From: JAGXLC01 sp964472385
GTDB taxonomy: Bacteria > Bacteroidota > Bacteroidia > Bacteroidales > UBA12077
Assembly: GCA_964472385.1 (NCBI GenBank)
Contig: CAYYLT010000006.1
Location: forward strand, 1 to 26,747
DNA: 26,747 nucleotides
Direction: 5' to 3'
Shown here: positions 20,701 through 25,660 of the stretch, piece after piece
Position numbering within the stretch: position 1 is the stretch's first letter
Layout of the letters: each line of letters begins with the position of its first letter
Position numbers and translations under genes: made by a program
Notes under the pieces: generated by a model
The model's input: the letters and a program-made list of their open reading frames with translations, nothing else
What the model was told of the DNA's origin: nothing
The model's database searches: none

Positions 20701-23540
20701 CTTTTGCCGCGCTGGGATGTGCCTCAGCCTATTTCACCTGCGCCGGAGCACCTGTAGCCTGTGCTACCGGTGTACTCTGCCCCTTCGCGGTAGGCGGGTG
20801 CTTGCTGTCAACCTTTGCATGTACTTATGGCGTAACAAGTTATTTTACCGATGCACCCCCTGAACCCGGTTATGTAGGTTGCCTGGGGGTAATAGATGCA
20901 GCGCTTTGTATAACCTCTGAAATAGCCTGTACACCCACCGTAGGCTCCTGTGATCCCAATGAAATTGATGGGCCTGATGGGTATGGACCCGAAAACTTCG
21001 TGGCCCGGGATCAGCGTCTGCCTTATACCATATACTTTGAGAATGACGCGAAGCTGGCTTCCGCAGCAGCTCAAAAGGTAACCATACGGCAAAAGGCAGA
21101 CCCCGATCTCAATGCCAACTCCTTCCGCTTGAACGACTTTGGCTTTGGAGATTTTGTGTTTACCGTTCCTGAAAATACGGCACATTACACCCAAACCCTT
21201 CAGCTGGAAGATTCTATTGGCTATAACGTGCAGGTAACCGCGGGTTTGGATGTTGTGAATGATGAGCTTTTCTGGGTATTCCAAACAGTTGACCCGCAAA
21301 CCGGGCTTTCCCCGGAAGAACCTTTCGCCGGATTCCTGCCGGTCAACGACTCAACCCATGCCGGGGAAGGATTTGTGAGCTATTCCGTCATCCCTTCTGA
21401 AACCAGCCAAACAGGAGATACCATTACTGCTTCGGCTGAGATCATCTTTGACAAAAATGAACCCATTGTAACCAATACCGCAACAAATCTGATCGATGCT
21501 GTTGCTCCTGAATCCACTGTAGAGGCTGTACCGCAGGTAGTCAACAAAAAGGAAATCACCCTTTCGGTTCAGGCAGAAGACGATCCTACCGGCAGCGGGG
21601 TGCAGAGCTATGACATCTATATTTCTGAAAATGGAGCAGATTACAGGGGAATAGCTTCCATACAAGATCAACAGACGCATATGCTTCAACTGGAAACAGG
21701 CTATACCTACGCGGTATATGCTCAGGCAAGAGACCATGTGAATAACGTGGAACCGGTGAAAGATACGTTTGATATACAGTTTACTGCCGGGGAAGTAGAG
21801 GCAGTAAAACCTGCGATTGCTGAATTTAGTCCGGATAGTGCATACCAGGACGAAAAAATAACCATTACCGGCGAGCGTTTTAATGAGGTGAGCCAGGTGA
21901 CCTTCAACGGGATTGCCGCATCATTCAACGTAAACAGCAGCAGGGAGATAGAAGCTGCAGTGCCTGCCCAGGCAAGCACCGGGCCTGTCGGGGTTACCAC
22001 GGTGTCAGGAAGGGCAGTCAGCCAGCAGCAATTCAAAAGGCTGATGTGCAACAAACCTTACGATCTGATTACCCTGCTTAGTGATTCCAGTGTGCTGATG
22101 CAATGGAATACCCTGAACAATTTTGATCAGATCGATCTGAAGTATGCCAAACTGTCGGATGATAGCTGGAATAAGGTTGGCCTTGACTCCAGCAGCTTTG
22201 AATTCATGGACCCGCAAGAGGTTACCCGTTACAAATGGACAGTCAGAACCGTTTGCGATGATCAAAATGACCGGGCTTCAGCATGGGCTGATATCCGTAC
22301 CTTTGTGTATGCATCCGATCCGGGACAGGATACGGACGGAGACAGCATTGCCGATAGAAATGACAATTGTCCAAAAATAGCCAACACAAACCAGGCCGAT
22401 CAGGATCAAGACGGATTTGGCGATTCATGTGATATATGCCCGGAATACCCCAATCCCGAACAGAAGCTTCCAGTATGGTATATTGATGCAGACGGCGACG
22501 GATATGGAGATTCCACATCCCCTGAAGAAAGTTGCACCCAGCCTGCCGGGTATGTCGACCGGCCGGGTGACTGCAACGACAATGACAGCGCGGTTAATCC
22601 CGAAACCCTATGGTATGCCGACCAGGATGGAGATGGTTACGGAAATCCCGGCAATTACCAGTCGAGCTGTCAACAACCGGAAGGTTACGTTAGCAATGCT
22701 TTGGATTGTAACGATACGGATGATGCATTGCATCCGGATGCCATAGAGATAGCGGATGGTAAGGATAACAACTGCGACGGCCGGATCGATAATGACCTGA
22801 TGATGGATGTGTCTATCACGGCGGATCGTTCGGAAATATGCGAAGGACAGAACATGCATTTTGATGCTGCAGTCCAGAATGGCGGAGAGCAGCCTGAATA
22901 TACCTGGCTGATCAATGGTCAGAAGGCCGGTGGAAACGGAGCATCCTTGTCCACCAATACCTTACATGACGGAGACCGGATACATGTAAGGATTGTAGCG
23001 GATTCAACTGTGGATGTAAAAACAGATACCCTCTTTTCGGATACCCTTGAAATTGCTGTGAATCCAAATCCGGAGCCGCAAATTACCAAAACGGAAAACA
23101 CGCTGACATCCACCGAAGCTGCTTCTTATCAGTGGTATCGTGATGATGAAGCTTTAGATGCGACATCCGGATCCATAACAACAACGCAGCCGGGTTTATA
23201 CCATGTGGAAGTTACTTCCCAATATGGCTGTGTGGCCGCTTCGGATAAGGTAAGGGTTGAACCCACAGATCTGGAAAACCAGGTGGAAAGGTTTAATATC
23301 CGGGTATACCCTGTTCCTGCAGATAAACGTATATTTGTCGATTTGGGTGAGGCAGTCCGGGAAAACGCTACCTTAACGATCGCAACGGTGGATGGTACAA
23401 CCATGCAGGTGGATCAACTGAAACCGGACAATCTCAAACAAGTGGTTGAACTGGATGTATCCGGTCTGTCCTCCGGCAATTATATATTGAATATCCGTAT
23501 AGGAGCAATGCAAAGCAATCATGTGATTCAGGTAGAATAA
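5721..23540 (+). CDS. Giant multidomain T9SS-secreted surface protein (5,939 aa)
   Basis: One uninterrupted frame from ATG to TAA. The signal peptide covers residues 1-26 (cut before QNTIQL). Residues 27-209 form a head domain typical of Bacteroidota surface proteins. Residues 210-2923 are five tandem modules (Ig-like plus parallel beta-helix), and a sixth Ig-like domain follows from 2924. About 3033-3255 are PKD/Ig-like domains with CAG motifs, then an FN3-like domain. About 3351-4297 hold seven CARDB-type domains; then come PPC-like (to about 4400), IPT/TIG-like (4411-4504) and an autotransporter-like strand block (4716-4844). A Gly/Asp linker (4847-4963), a Cys-rich segment (4973-5077), a DPNE domain (5078-5263), IPT/TIG (5363-5442), FN3-like, calcium repeats (5537-5694), PKD-like domains and the T9SS sorting domain (5859-5939) complete it. 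The product is probably a calcium-stabilised cell-surface fibre or adhesin of about 0.6 MDa. No hydrolase active site was recognised. Domain calls are by eye. Confidence 0.96.
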   Translation: MIAAQLHLRKVIIFVLFFITAQVGMAQNTIQLGSGTNTTGNTSASPVNTYYQSARMHLLYKANELNNQGIYGYSKITDLGFYIADPPDYPLSNFKVRVKLVDTDDLTATGSSGFYQVYGTASYQPTQTGFDTISLDTAFWWDGSRNLVVDVCYEGLSSTGSGGTVRTYYGYNQYSYVRDNNASQCSASPTTFSSQKPQLLLTFEPDSTLDASLSAFFAPEKPFASGNQSVQVILQNVGLNENLTSADINWTVNGESQSPYSWNGNLEVNESDTVNIGNYTFDHDSVYNMEIIVDAPGDPLHGNDTLRAAGLRTAMDGNYTIGPAGADFLTFTEAVNALDSGGILGNVVFNIDDNTYFEQLTIPEIAGTSPANTITFQSSSGDSTSVLLSHASGYNQNYTVWIKGADYLTFKNMGFEATNNTNGRVILISGGSTNLRFENNRFLGVNTGSTYSSRAVIYDMDVSLNDDSSYFINNLIENGSYGIHYEGLSSYDMDYGLTITGNELINQSRKGIEVNFYKDVVIRNNRIETNTASNSFTGIELNYLDSTFYIGQNHIFIPTDGEGLSIYNSDAHDTSRGQVVNNFISLGHDDNAFGIYNNRSSAIEYFHNSILVSSTDPDYSRSFYDYNGSEITLYNNIFANTGGGQAMYFNSLNALDTSDHNNVYATGEVLVYAESDYLHLTDWQDATSQDSHSFNVDPLFFSDKDLHTVQISFNGKGSPVGISEDIDGESRDTGNPDIGADEFDPPSIDAGLVGMYPAEPPFPSGSNEVYAVIKNFGSTNLTSATIHWKINDSTLTAYSWSGDLPSNTEDSVNIGSYPFEAGTAYDLTFWSSNPNGGSDPQTLNDTMKTPGLYAALSGTYHIGGSSPDYSTLSEAVDDLNNGGVVDAVLFNIRSGTYSEQVAVSDFPVDESYSGVTFASESGDTSSVRIKAGNTYADRYVMKLDGADHITIEHLTLEAEDEYYARVLEISGGANNNHILNNHIVGPATTSASSYKALIYSAYGSGIEDRDSGNVISGNHFQGGSQAIYWQGYSSSPDTWESGNRFSNNHFSNQFQKALYLVYQKKPVVSNNHIETTSGHHDFFGIHLSHVYSNSTITQNSIYLENSGYGMYFDDTDGEADYNALISNNFISVGGSEPSYGLYFYSSRHYKVLYNNILLRTTEVNSSSGIYQRYGAGVEYVNNISANMGGGYTFHFDDLSDINRSDHNNWYTTGSILGRYEGTDVSGLDQWISETALDSNSYMLDPLYFSDQDLHIKEFALFDGGIAIPEVDEDFDGQIRNTATPTIGADEVTPPATDAGIAELVSPVVPFKHGSQPLSVMLRNYGTDPLTSANIIYSINGTQSTYAWSGSLPSGDTTFVELGNQSFDLGKKYNIVVWSENPNGSADPLNSNDTIRMPDTYPGFSGTYTIGGTAPDFVDFTAAVTVLNQGGAIDSAVFEVRPGTYNEQLSIKEFPGVHCNVPVIFRSESMDTSDVHLVYSASADSNYTLQLKGAKGIVFESMTIKALHKDYSRIIDIRQNASCNILTNNRLLGATTSGSYDRQAIIYSPGGSSSKDNDSLNHFINNTIENGTFGMHYRGYSDGSEALESGTVIRNNQFINQAYQGLRIENQTNIEITGNRFETDSIRTDYTAIDADDLNFGARINENDIYVPAGSYGIQLYSSSASASDPTWIANNFITVGGDDYSYALYCRYSEHVNVFFNNILMTPTTGSNSYGLYFYSGNSLKLLNNNIINEGQGYVVYTSSTYALTQSDHNNFLTNGNYLVYWSGNQPTLADWQNASTMDQNSYAVDPLYTNLDDLHTNSALINNQGKQINDITTDIDGDTRQSPPDIGADEYTPTGENGVLAALEYPEPPFQPGSYDIKAIISNSSAQALKQLTIDWQINGTDQSAYYWSDSLNTNEKDTILLGSHDFQYGTGYSIKAWISNPNGNTDIDPSNDTMAIERLYTALEGTYTIGGSSPDFDSLYQAVEYLEKGGAYDTIWFKIRPGIYEEQLSIHAFPGDTCQVPVIFESSTGDSADVTIAYQGTYNNNYTIQLDGAQGVAFRNLSLKALHSSYGRIVSLINGASCNHFEGNHFLGIQTTSNSTNQAIIYSPNGSSSQDLDNHNVFAGNVFRNGSYGFYLRGYNSSPGNRESGLRLEGNKLMDQSHMGIALHYQETATILGNEIINGADEGYKGIFFNFVYGNTRIERNYINISRGRYGIHYNRVYGSAVQPAIIANNFIIIEGDDYAQGIELSSSDYIQAVFNSILINSSHVDRGRAFSIYYSDDLEIYNNIFANKGGGYAIYNNAGGNFGASDYNNLYTTGENLGYWSRSDQADLGQWQSSSGKDLNSFSVDPGFVSNSNLHASNITLDGNAINVPGITEDYDGQTRNPSGADIGADEFTTYTADAGAIDLIEPISPFAAGENEVTVKLLNNANEKLDSVDIYWKVNDSLQVYPWTGDLAPGNDINVSLGTFNFVAGNSYTLSAWTQLPNGENDQNTENDTLPATALNVGIIGDYTIGGTNGDYHSFNKAVQALVEGGVVGPVNFSVHDSTYFEQVSIPPIQGASDSNRITFASASGDSAGVVMTFAASSGDNYTLQLDGADYITFREMTLKATNTSYARVIDIRNEARYNLFENLYIEGISDNHYGTNQTLVFSPAQSAGVNNIFRNSQFRFGTYAFHYSGSYNQYESGTHIIGNLFTDQTVKGIYLDRHQDLVLSKNIIKSHSDNYIGVHLDHASDHYEITGNQLHLQNSDYGIYVDYSEAGSGNRGLLANNVISISGPDQVYGIYLYASSQLDLYFNSVNLYGSAGQTRALYINGGSSNRLMNNILSNHAGGYALYNANDNAVSGSDFNNYYTSGNVLSYWEAERIDLAALQNASQQDQNALSYNPLFNSATDLHTNQVALNGKGDPVTGITHDFEGDPREATPDIGADEFDSRAKDIGITHIFPASACNIGSSVPLRVTVQNYGSQAQSGFEVALVLGSRDTLVENTGTLTVEPGDSAVYTFSQRYDFSKDDTTYRVSAYTLLQDDEFRHNDTLPATVTNYPSPNISLTPDMAVCAGEKVNLSARGGQTYHWSNGQSGSIIQVQPADTTLYTVTVSNATGCSAQDSVRIDVRPRPEKPETSLESISDTVCSGIAVKLSTQYQEGISWYAGQRNPENYLDTGKIYHARESNDLLATYTNAFGCSATSDPYTVTVLPSPSITATPSTSICAGDTVELQVEDASSYTWSTGDTVSSIKMAPQTDTVIYVSASNELSCVYNDSVTLNVLPSTPPTMVSNMLPSDSSLNLEQPVKFSWQPAENAVHYDFYLWESTDAAPSQPTDKGLEKISIRKDQLDPQVYYNWRVDARNSCYTSVGDTQSLTVSGKPDLYITDFTVQEEVVGGGKINVSWEVANKGQGSTVNAQWKDYIWLSTDADLRAGDDHQLAAFDNQTFLKPGDSYKQIKEIEIPETISGIYYIFITTDNDDAYCKGTFQGDTCDGERGHHRSSIDELDEQNNYRYDTLTVQLPPLPDLEVTSVGVPTNVFSGDKIEMIYEVKNFGDKNAKGQFTRIFSSIMPNCAGKTMQDCICLFPWDFWKDAFYISEESTFNPQTAHKLTEHEVFLGYIGSCQAWNDRLEIDSSYRRNISLTIPHQYSGTYYIYAVSNSLGVKEAFVNNNIKRSEPIQVTLTPPANLKVTNMQIPSSSPSGERIDIRWMVENKGANPPVENQWVDRIYLSETDTLDRSSAILLGQVAHSEGSSLDAGDMYTASLEAELPVAREGYYYVFLETDARKEVFEYDMEADNVARSATPIQLYIGDLPDLAVTGMQAPDSVERGGTFVISWTVENKGNKPITEDWTDHIYYSADTSYQTGILHKLKTKSITASLSPGQAISHQARIEAPTGLPDHINFFVLTDGSDNLYEEDENNNVGYHQKYQSPGESGYVRTYSPPAPDRQYADLRIDDAVMPRAMTTGYTYEAVWEASNQGEGAPSSVSWKDGLYLSKDSTLDPNDFYLANQGRRGGLEPTATYTNSANFTVPQGIDGKYYLILNLDVYLNVKNENDRENQQRIIPVNITQSASPDLTVDAFNPPSVILAGETMNVRFATANQGDTIAMADPQYRPKRNWINQIYLSTTKDLSGEETIKIGSKRQFDPIDKGSVYLDSIEIEIPVTYSGNYYLVIVVDQGNKIYEQGGEHNNLIARAVTVQTPDPADLILTDMHLDPQVTLGDEMEVRYTVQNTGTNPALGSLKDAVYISQNDTFETVSDYLLGTSQRSVRINPGESLSGSVTDPVKTLDPGDYYGIGKTNILNTISETNRTNNVFVSDDRVSVNVQELELGKTVNTKISKNQSLYYQVTVASGKDLLINLNSQLSNNGVNTVYVAHNRVPAPGDYDAKSNDPRSLDQQVLIPSTRAGSYYILIETTYEPLLVNQLPQPQGISIRAESLPFTMLGASPERVGQGIVTTTINGAGFRQGMEVYMVEGSDTLATGNVLKLKTSMEALVRWELASVEQGTFDLLAINPDNEEVIKDNAIVVEESTGLRLNYVPLTPNVVRIDKSGYFGFYFKNAGNVDIPITQINISMLKENRLLKLNTEGNVRTRSEFDPYGRMGHLKDYVENDRFKILPLISKDLRVGEEFSVVLLLENFVTNPHGMKLDMGTFSIRQFLQQQKCLIEDARRWHIFNPELEEDAKHIAHDPVRFRDTIMQTYFDMDILEPSDTAGFPWESIKCRPSVNYINTENFTYSPGGSPGTSDHPSITLEQGGDLLWEINNTSRAAGKDPGWDLLKANTELYITSTATDPFRIKMVSLNERNIPGDLNGWDPSVPHSWPVMVAEEGIYGFDQDKFKLDYSDFANYNELHGGSFSVVLNGTDTLNVHYSPGSAGASGGGTSGDGGDSGGDGDGSDSGGSGDDDGSGGGGGSGGGSGDDDGGSGDDDSDGDDDGGDDDGDDGNNGDDDNGGDDNDGNDNNGDDNDSDDNNGDDNGGGDNGGGDDNGDGSDDGPTPPNPPGAGCVQGDGGAQVTPEEAKDCQLAFAALGCASAYFTCAGAPVACATGVLCPFAVGGCLLSTFACTYGVTSYFTDAPPEPGYVGCLGVIDAALCITSEIACTPTVGSCDPNEIDGPDGYGPENFVARDQRLPYTIYFENDAKLASAAAQKVTIRQKADPDLNANSFRLNDFGFGDFVFTVPENTAHYTQTLQLEDSIGYNVQVTAGLDVVNDELFWVFQTVDPQTGLSPEEPFAGFLPVNDSTHAGEGFVSYSVIPSETSQTGDTITASAEIIFDKNEPIVTNTATNLIDAVAPESTVEAVPQVVNKKEITLSVQAEDDPTGSGVQSYDIYISENGADYRGIASIQDQQTHMLQLETGYTYAVYAQARDHVNNVEPVKDTFDIQFTAGEVEAVKPAIAEFSPDSAYQDEKITITGERFNEVSQVTFNGIAASFNVNSSREIEAAVPAQASTGPVGVTTVSGRAVSQQQFKRLMCNKPYDLITLLSDSSVLMQWNTLNNFDQIDLKYAKLSDDSWNKVGLDSSSFEFMDPQEVTRYKWTVRTVCDDQNDRASAWADIRTFVYASDPGQDTDGDSIADRNDNCPKIANTNQADQDQDGFGDSCDICPEYPNPEQKLPVWYIDADGDGYGDSTSPEESCTQPAGYVDRPGDCNDNDSAVNPETLWYADQDGDGYGNPGNYQSSCQQPEGYVSNALDCNDTDDALHPDAIEIADGKDNNCDGRIDNDLMMDVSITADRSEICEGQNMHFDAAVQNGGEQPEYTWLINGQKAGGNGASLSTNTLHDGDRIHVRIVADSTVDVKTDTLFSDTLEIAVNPNPEPQITKTENTLTSTEAASYQWYRDDEALDATSGSITTTQPGLYHVEVTSQYGCVAASDKVRVEPTDLENQVERFNIRVYPVPADKRIFVDLGEAVRENATLTIATVDGTTMQVDQLKPDNLKQVVELDVSGLSSGNYILNIRIGAMQSNHVIQVE
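6348..7964 (+). repeat. Ig + beta-helix module 1
   Basis: 539 codons starting at DASLSAFFAPEKPF. An Ig-like part of about 105 residues (NWTVNG, YSWNGNL, DTVNIGNY) leads into GNYTIG and a right-handed parallel beta-helix rich in N-N-x-[IF] turns. It closes with SDHNNVYATG, VDPLFFS and DIGADEF. Confidence 0.85.
7965..9608 (+). repeat. Ig + beta-helix module 2
   Basis: 548 codons starting at DAGLVGMYPAEPPF. The layout is that of module 1: HWKINDS, YSWSGDL and SVNIGSY in the Ig part, GTYHIGG at the helix entry, then SDHNNWYTTG, LDPLYFS and TIGADEV at the end. Confidence 0.88.
9609..11243 (+). repeat. Ig + beta-helix module 3
   Basis: 545 codons starting at DAGIAELVSPVVPF. The Ig part has YSINGTQ, YAWSGSL and WSENPNGSADP. 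The helix entry is GTYTIGG, and the end has SDHNNFLTNG, VDPLYTN and DIGADEY. Confidence 0.88.
11244..12884 (+). repeat. Ig + beta-helix module 4
   Basis: 547 codons starting at NGVLAALEYPEPPF, with Asn for the Asp that opens the other copies. The Ig part has DWQINGT, YYWSDSL and WISNPNGNTD. The helix entry is GTYTIGG, and the end has SDYNNLYTTG, VDPGFVS and DIGADEF. It is most similar by eye to module 3. Confidence 0.88.
12885..14489 (+). repeat. Ig + beta-helix module 5
   Basis: 535 codons starting at DAGAIDLIEPISPF. The Ig part has YWKVNDS, YPWTGDL and WTQLPNGEND. The helix entry is GDYTIGG, and the end has SDFNNYYTSG, YNPLFNS and DIGADEF. A sixth Ig-like copy (from DIGITHIFPAS at 14490) follows without a helix, so the array stops half-way through a unit. 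Confidence 0.86.
15774..18611 (+). repeat. Array of seven CARDB-type adhesion domains
   Basis: Seven copies open with PDL or ADL/ANL strands near 15774, 16203, 16685, 17069, 17480, 17853 and 18241. Shared marks are the W-x-V-x-N-x-G strand, the D-x-[IV]-Y-[LI]-S strand, and the closing E-x-x-E-x-N-N loop. CARDB domains are Ig-like and occur in bacterial cell-adhesion proteins. The first two copies carry extra cysteine-containing insertions. Confidence 0.82.
19866..20250 (+). other. Strand-repeat block resembling autotransporter/PEP-CTERM-associated sequence
   Basis: The order GGDLLWEINN, then AAGKDPGWDLL, then DPFRIKMVSL, then GIYGFDQDKFKLDYSDF, then GGSFSVVLNG and LNVHY matches a pattern I remember from the C-terminal parts of autotransporter-like and PEP-CTERM proteins. 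It probably forms part of a beta-structure here. The preceding stretch at about 19230-19865 was not recognised. Confidence 0.5.
20259..20609 (+). repeat. Gly/Asp/Asn/Ser low-complexity linker
   Basis: 117 codons composed almost only of Gly, Asp, Asn and Ser, with no Lys or Arg. The composition shifts along its length: Gly/Ser-rich first, then DDDG-rich, then Asp/Asn-rich. The DNA is built of GATGAC, GGTGGC and GATAAT-like units, so length changes in multiples of three would keep the frame. It probably acts as a flexible acidic, possibly calcium-binding, spacer. Confidence 0.9.
20637..20951 (+). other. Cys-rich hydrophobic segment of the giant protein
   Basis: Residues 4973-5077 contain 12 cysteines in 105 residues amid small and hydrophobic residues (for example LAFAALGCASAYFTCAG). 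This contrasts with a largely cysteine-poor protein. It sits exactly between the acidic linker and the DPNE domain. It could be a disulfide-stapled helical bundle or a lipid-facing hairpin. I recognise no named domain. Confidence 0.7.
22329..22800 (+). other. Calcium-binding TSP3 and MopE-type repeats
   Basis: Thrombospondin type 3 loops (DTDGDSIADRNDNCP, DQDQDGFGDSCDICP) are followed by two MopE-type units (DADGDGYGD...DCNDNDSAVNPE and DQDGDGYGN...DCNDTDDALHPD) and DGKDNNCDGRIDND. The Dx[DN]xDG loops and paired cysteines indicate several bound Ca2+ ions that rigidify the C-terminal stalk. Confidence 0.88.
23295..23537 (+). other. T9SS C-terminal sorting domain (type A)
   Basis: The last 81 residues read NIRVYPVPADKRIFVDL, then VELDVSGLSSGNYILNIR, ending NHVIQVE. 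This is the usual Por secretion-tail pattern: VYPxPA, LxGLxxGxY and a closing beta-strand. It directs transport across the outer membrane and usually cleavage and attachment to A-LPS. Confidence 0.93.
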
Positions 23541-23604
23541 TATGGCGCAAAAGGCATAAAAGCTTGCATGCAAACCCTGCATTATGGAAATAAAAAATTA
23601 TTTT

Positions 23605-23630
23605 AAAAAATGCGCGGCTCTGCCGTTTGC
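23605..23630 (-). terminator. Possible terminator of the CocE-type hydrolase gene
   Basis: On the minus strand TGC...GGC-aga-GCC...GCA forms a short interrupted stem followed by TTTTTT and a further AT-rich stretch, 38 nt after the stop codon at 23669. The stem is weak. No clear plus-strand terminator was found for the giant gene in the 128-nt convergent gap. Confidence 0.35.
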
Positions 23631-23668
23631 AGCATAAGCAGATTGCCGGCATGGATCTTGTTAACCGG

Positions 23669-25660
23669 TTACAGCAGATCTCTTGGTATGCTCTCATCCC
23701 AGGTTTTGCTGAAGACACGTGTATCTTCCTCATAGGCATCCAGGGTTGCACGCAAGCGAAAGTGCGTGCGGGTGGAGGTAAGGATGGTGCGGGTGATCGT
23801 TGTCAGCTCCCATCCATTACGCCTGAATCCTCTATTGCTAATCACCTCCGCGCGTAGGGTATCATAATTGTTATTCCAGTAGACATAACGCTCGGTCACG
23901 TCTTTGCGGATAGCCCAGTTGATATCATTCAGGCGGTACTGGGGATCATTGTTGGTGACATGCAGTTGCACCTGATTGGTGGCCAGGTTGTGTTTTACTT
24001 CCCATTCGCGATGGGATGGCACGAGAAGGGTTGTGGAAAGGGCTCTGCCTTCAACAGGTTTGCCCAGCTCTCGCAAATGGTCATCTCCATTTTTGACCCT
24101 GCGCAGAGGCAGTTTCAGAATGCTGTTTTCCAGATATATCTTAAGACGGGCGGGTTCAGGTGGAGGCCATGCCAGCGGCCAGTAGGACGAGGAGATAGAC
24201 AGGCGGATCTGATTCCCTGCCGGAAATTTTTGGGCCACATAATTCATATCCAGACTTACCTGGTACTTTTTGTTCTCTTCCAGCTCCTGGGGCTCCTCGT
24301 GGCTGCTTCTACGGGTCAGGTTCAACAGACCATAAGTGACTCGTGTAGACCTGCCATTGGGTGCTACATCGGAAAGCCTGACAGCCACGGTAGCAATAGG
24401 CTTGTTCGAGGTAAGCTCCAACTCCACTTTTGGTGAACCCAGTATCTCCATATCTTCCGCTAAAGGGAGGGTATCGAAAATTAGCGAACCACCGTCCTCC
24501 TCCCGCTGATCACTCGGAAGATCGGTAGATTCAGCATATGAGCACCATTTGCCGGCAAAAAGACCTACGCTAAGGGGACTTTGAATGCTAAGCACGGTGC
24601 TGGTTTTTTTCGACAGATCAAAATCCAGCTCGCTAAAAAGGATGTTCAATTTTTTTTCTTCTATATCCCCGGAAGGCCAGTTATCCTCTGTTACCCACCT
24701 TCCCGGTCTTTTGGCAGAGATCGGCGAAACCGTATCCTTCATCCAGGCACGGACCATGGGATCTTTCTTTACACCTGTATCGATTCCTCTGAGCCACTGA
24801 TCCCACCAGCGCAGGCACTCATGCAGGAAATCGATGATAGGACCAGGTCCGCCCATATGCGGGTATTTATGTCCCCACGGCCCAATAAGCCCTTTCCGGG
24901 GTACTTTCAGATTCTCCATCAACCGGAAAACAGAATTGGTATATCCGTCGGCCCAACCACTAACAGCAAATACAGGACACTGTATCGCTGAATAATCCTC
25001 ACATACCGAAGCATGTTTCCAGTAGGCATCCCGCCGTTGATGCTCCAGCCATTTCTTGATCCATAAACCGCTGCCTTCCAGCCTGTCAATCCACATCTCC
25101 TTCCATTTTTCTCCAGCAATCTGAGGATCAGGGGGACAAGAATTGTAGGCAAACATGGTAGAAGCCCAGGAAAGGTTGTCGGTTAGCATGCAACCTCCCA
25201 TATAATGAACATCATCAGCATAACGATCATCAGAGGAAGCCACAGTGATAATGGCTTTTAGCTCAGGAGGCTGTAAAGCTGCAATCTGCAGGCCATTAAA
25301 CCCACCCCACGAGATACCGATCATACCAATATCACCGGTGCACCAAGGTTGAGAAGCCAGCCACCGCAATACTTCCAACCCATCATCAAGCTCCTGCTGT
25401 AAATACTCATCCCGCAATATGCCCTCAGAATCGCCACTCCCGCGAAGATCCACCCGGACACCAGCATAACCATGCCCGGCAAAATATCCATGTATCTGGT
25501 TATCCCTGTATGCTTTAAAATCCCGTTTGCGATAAGGAATATACTCCAATATTGCAGGTACGGGATGAACCTCTGCATCCTTCGGCATCCAGATCTTTGC
25601 TGCCAACCGGGTGCCATCCTGCATGGGAATCCAACTGTTTTCTACAATCTTTATGTCCAT
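23669..25660 (-). CDS. CocE/NonD-family serine hydrolase (X-Pro dipeptidyl-peptidase S15-like)
   Basis: 663 residues counted from the ATG at 25660; the frame is open a little further to a TTG at 25711. The N-terminal half is an alpha/beta-hydrolase with YIPYRKRD, DLRGSGDSEG, nucleophile elbow GISWGG (Ser117), GWADG (Asp238) and GPWGHKYP (His264), forming the Ser-Asp-His triad of the family. The C-terminal half is the jelly-roll typical of CocE and X-Pro dipeptidyl peptidases (SPKVELELTSN, VRLSDVAPNG, GNQIRLSISSSYWP). There is no signal peptide, so it is probably cytoplasmic. Family members cleave esters, acyl groups or N-terminal X-Pro dipeptides; the substrate cannot be told from sequence. 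The C terminus extends about 100 residues beyond the jelly-roll core, as in some relatives. It is convergent with the giant gene. Confidence 0.92.
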   Translation of the reverse strand: MDIKIVENSWIPMQDGTRLAAKIWMPKDAEVHPVPAILEYIPYRKRDFKAYRDNQIHGYFAGHGYAGVRVDLRGSGDSEGILRDEYLQQELDDGLEVLRWLASQPWCTGDIGMIGISWGGFNGLQIAALQPPELKAIITVASSDDRYADDVHYMGGCMLTDNLSWASTMFAYNSCPPDPQIAGEKWKEMWIDRLEGSGLWIKKWLEHQRRDAYWKHASVCEDYSAIQCPVFAVSGWADGYTNSVFRLMENLKVPRKGLIGPWGHKYPHMGGPGPIIDFLHECLRWWDQWLRGIDTGVKKDPMVRAWMKDTVSPISAKRPGRWVTEDNWPSGDIEEKKLNILFSELDFDLSKKTSTVLSIQSPLSVGLFAGKWCSYAESTDLPSDQREEDGGSLIFDTLPLAEDMEILGSPKVELELTSNKPIATVAVRLSDVAPNGRSTRVTYGLLNLTRRSSHEEPQELEENKKYQVSLDMNYVAQKFPAGNQIRLSISSSYWPLAWPPPEPARLKIYLENSILKLPLRRVKNGDDHLRELGKPVEGRALSTTLLVPSHREWEVKHNLATNQVQLHVTNNDPQYRLNDINWAIRKDVTERYVYWNNNYDTLRAEVISNRGFRRNGWELTTITRTILTSTRTHFRLRATLDAYEEDTRVFSKTWDESIPRDLL

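Noticed and set aside
20197..20757. Long open frames on both strands over the Gly/Asp linker (143, 149 and 175 codons)
   Set aside because: They arise because the repetitive GAT/GGT-type DNA has no stops in any frame. Their products are simple His-, Pro/Ser- or Met/Thr-rich shadows of the linker.
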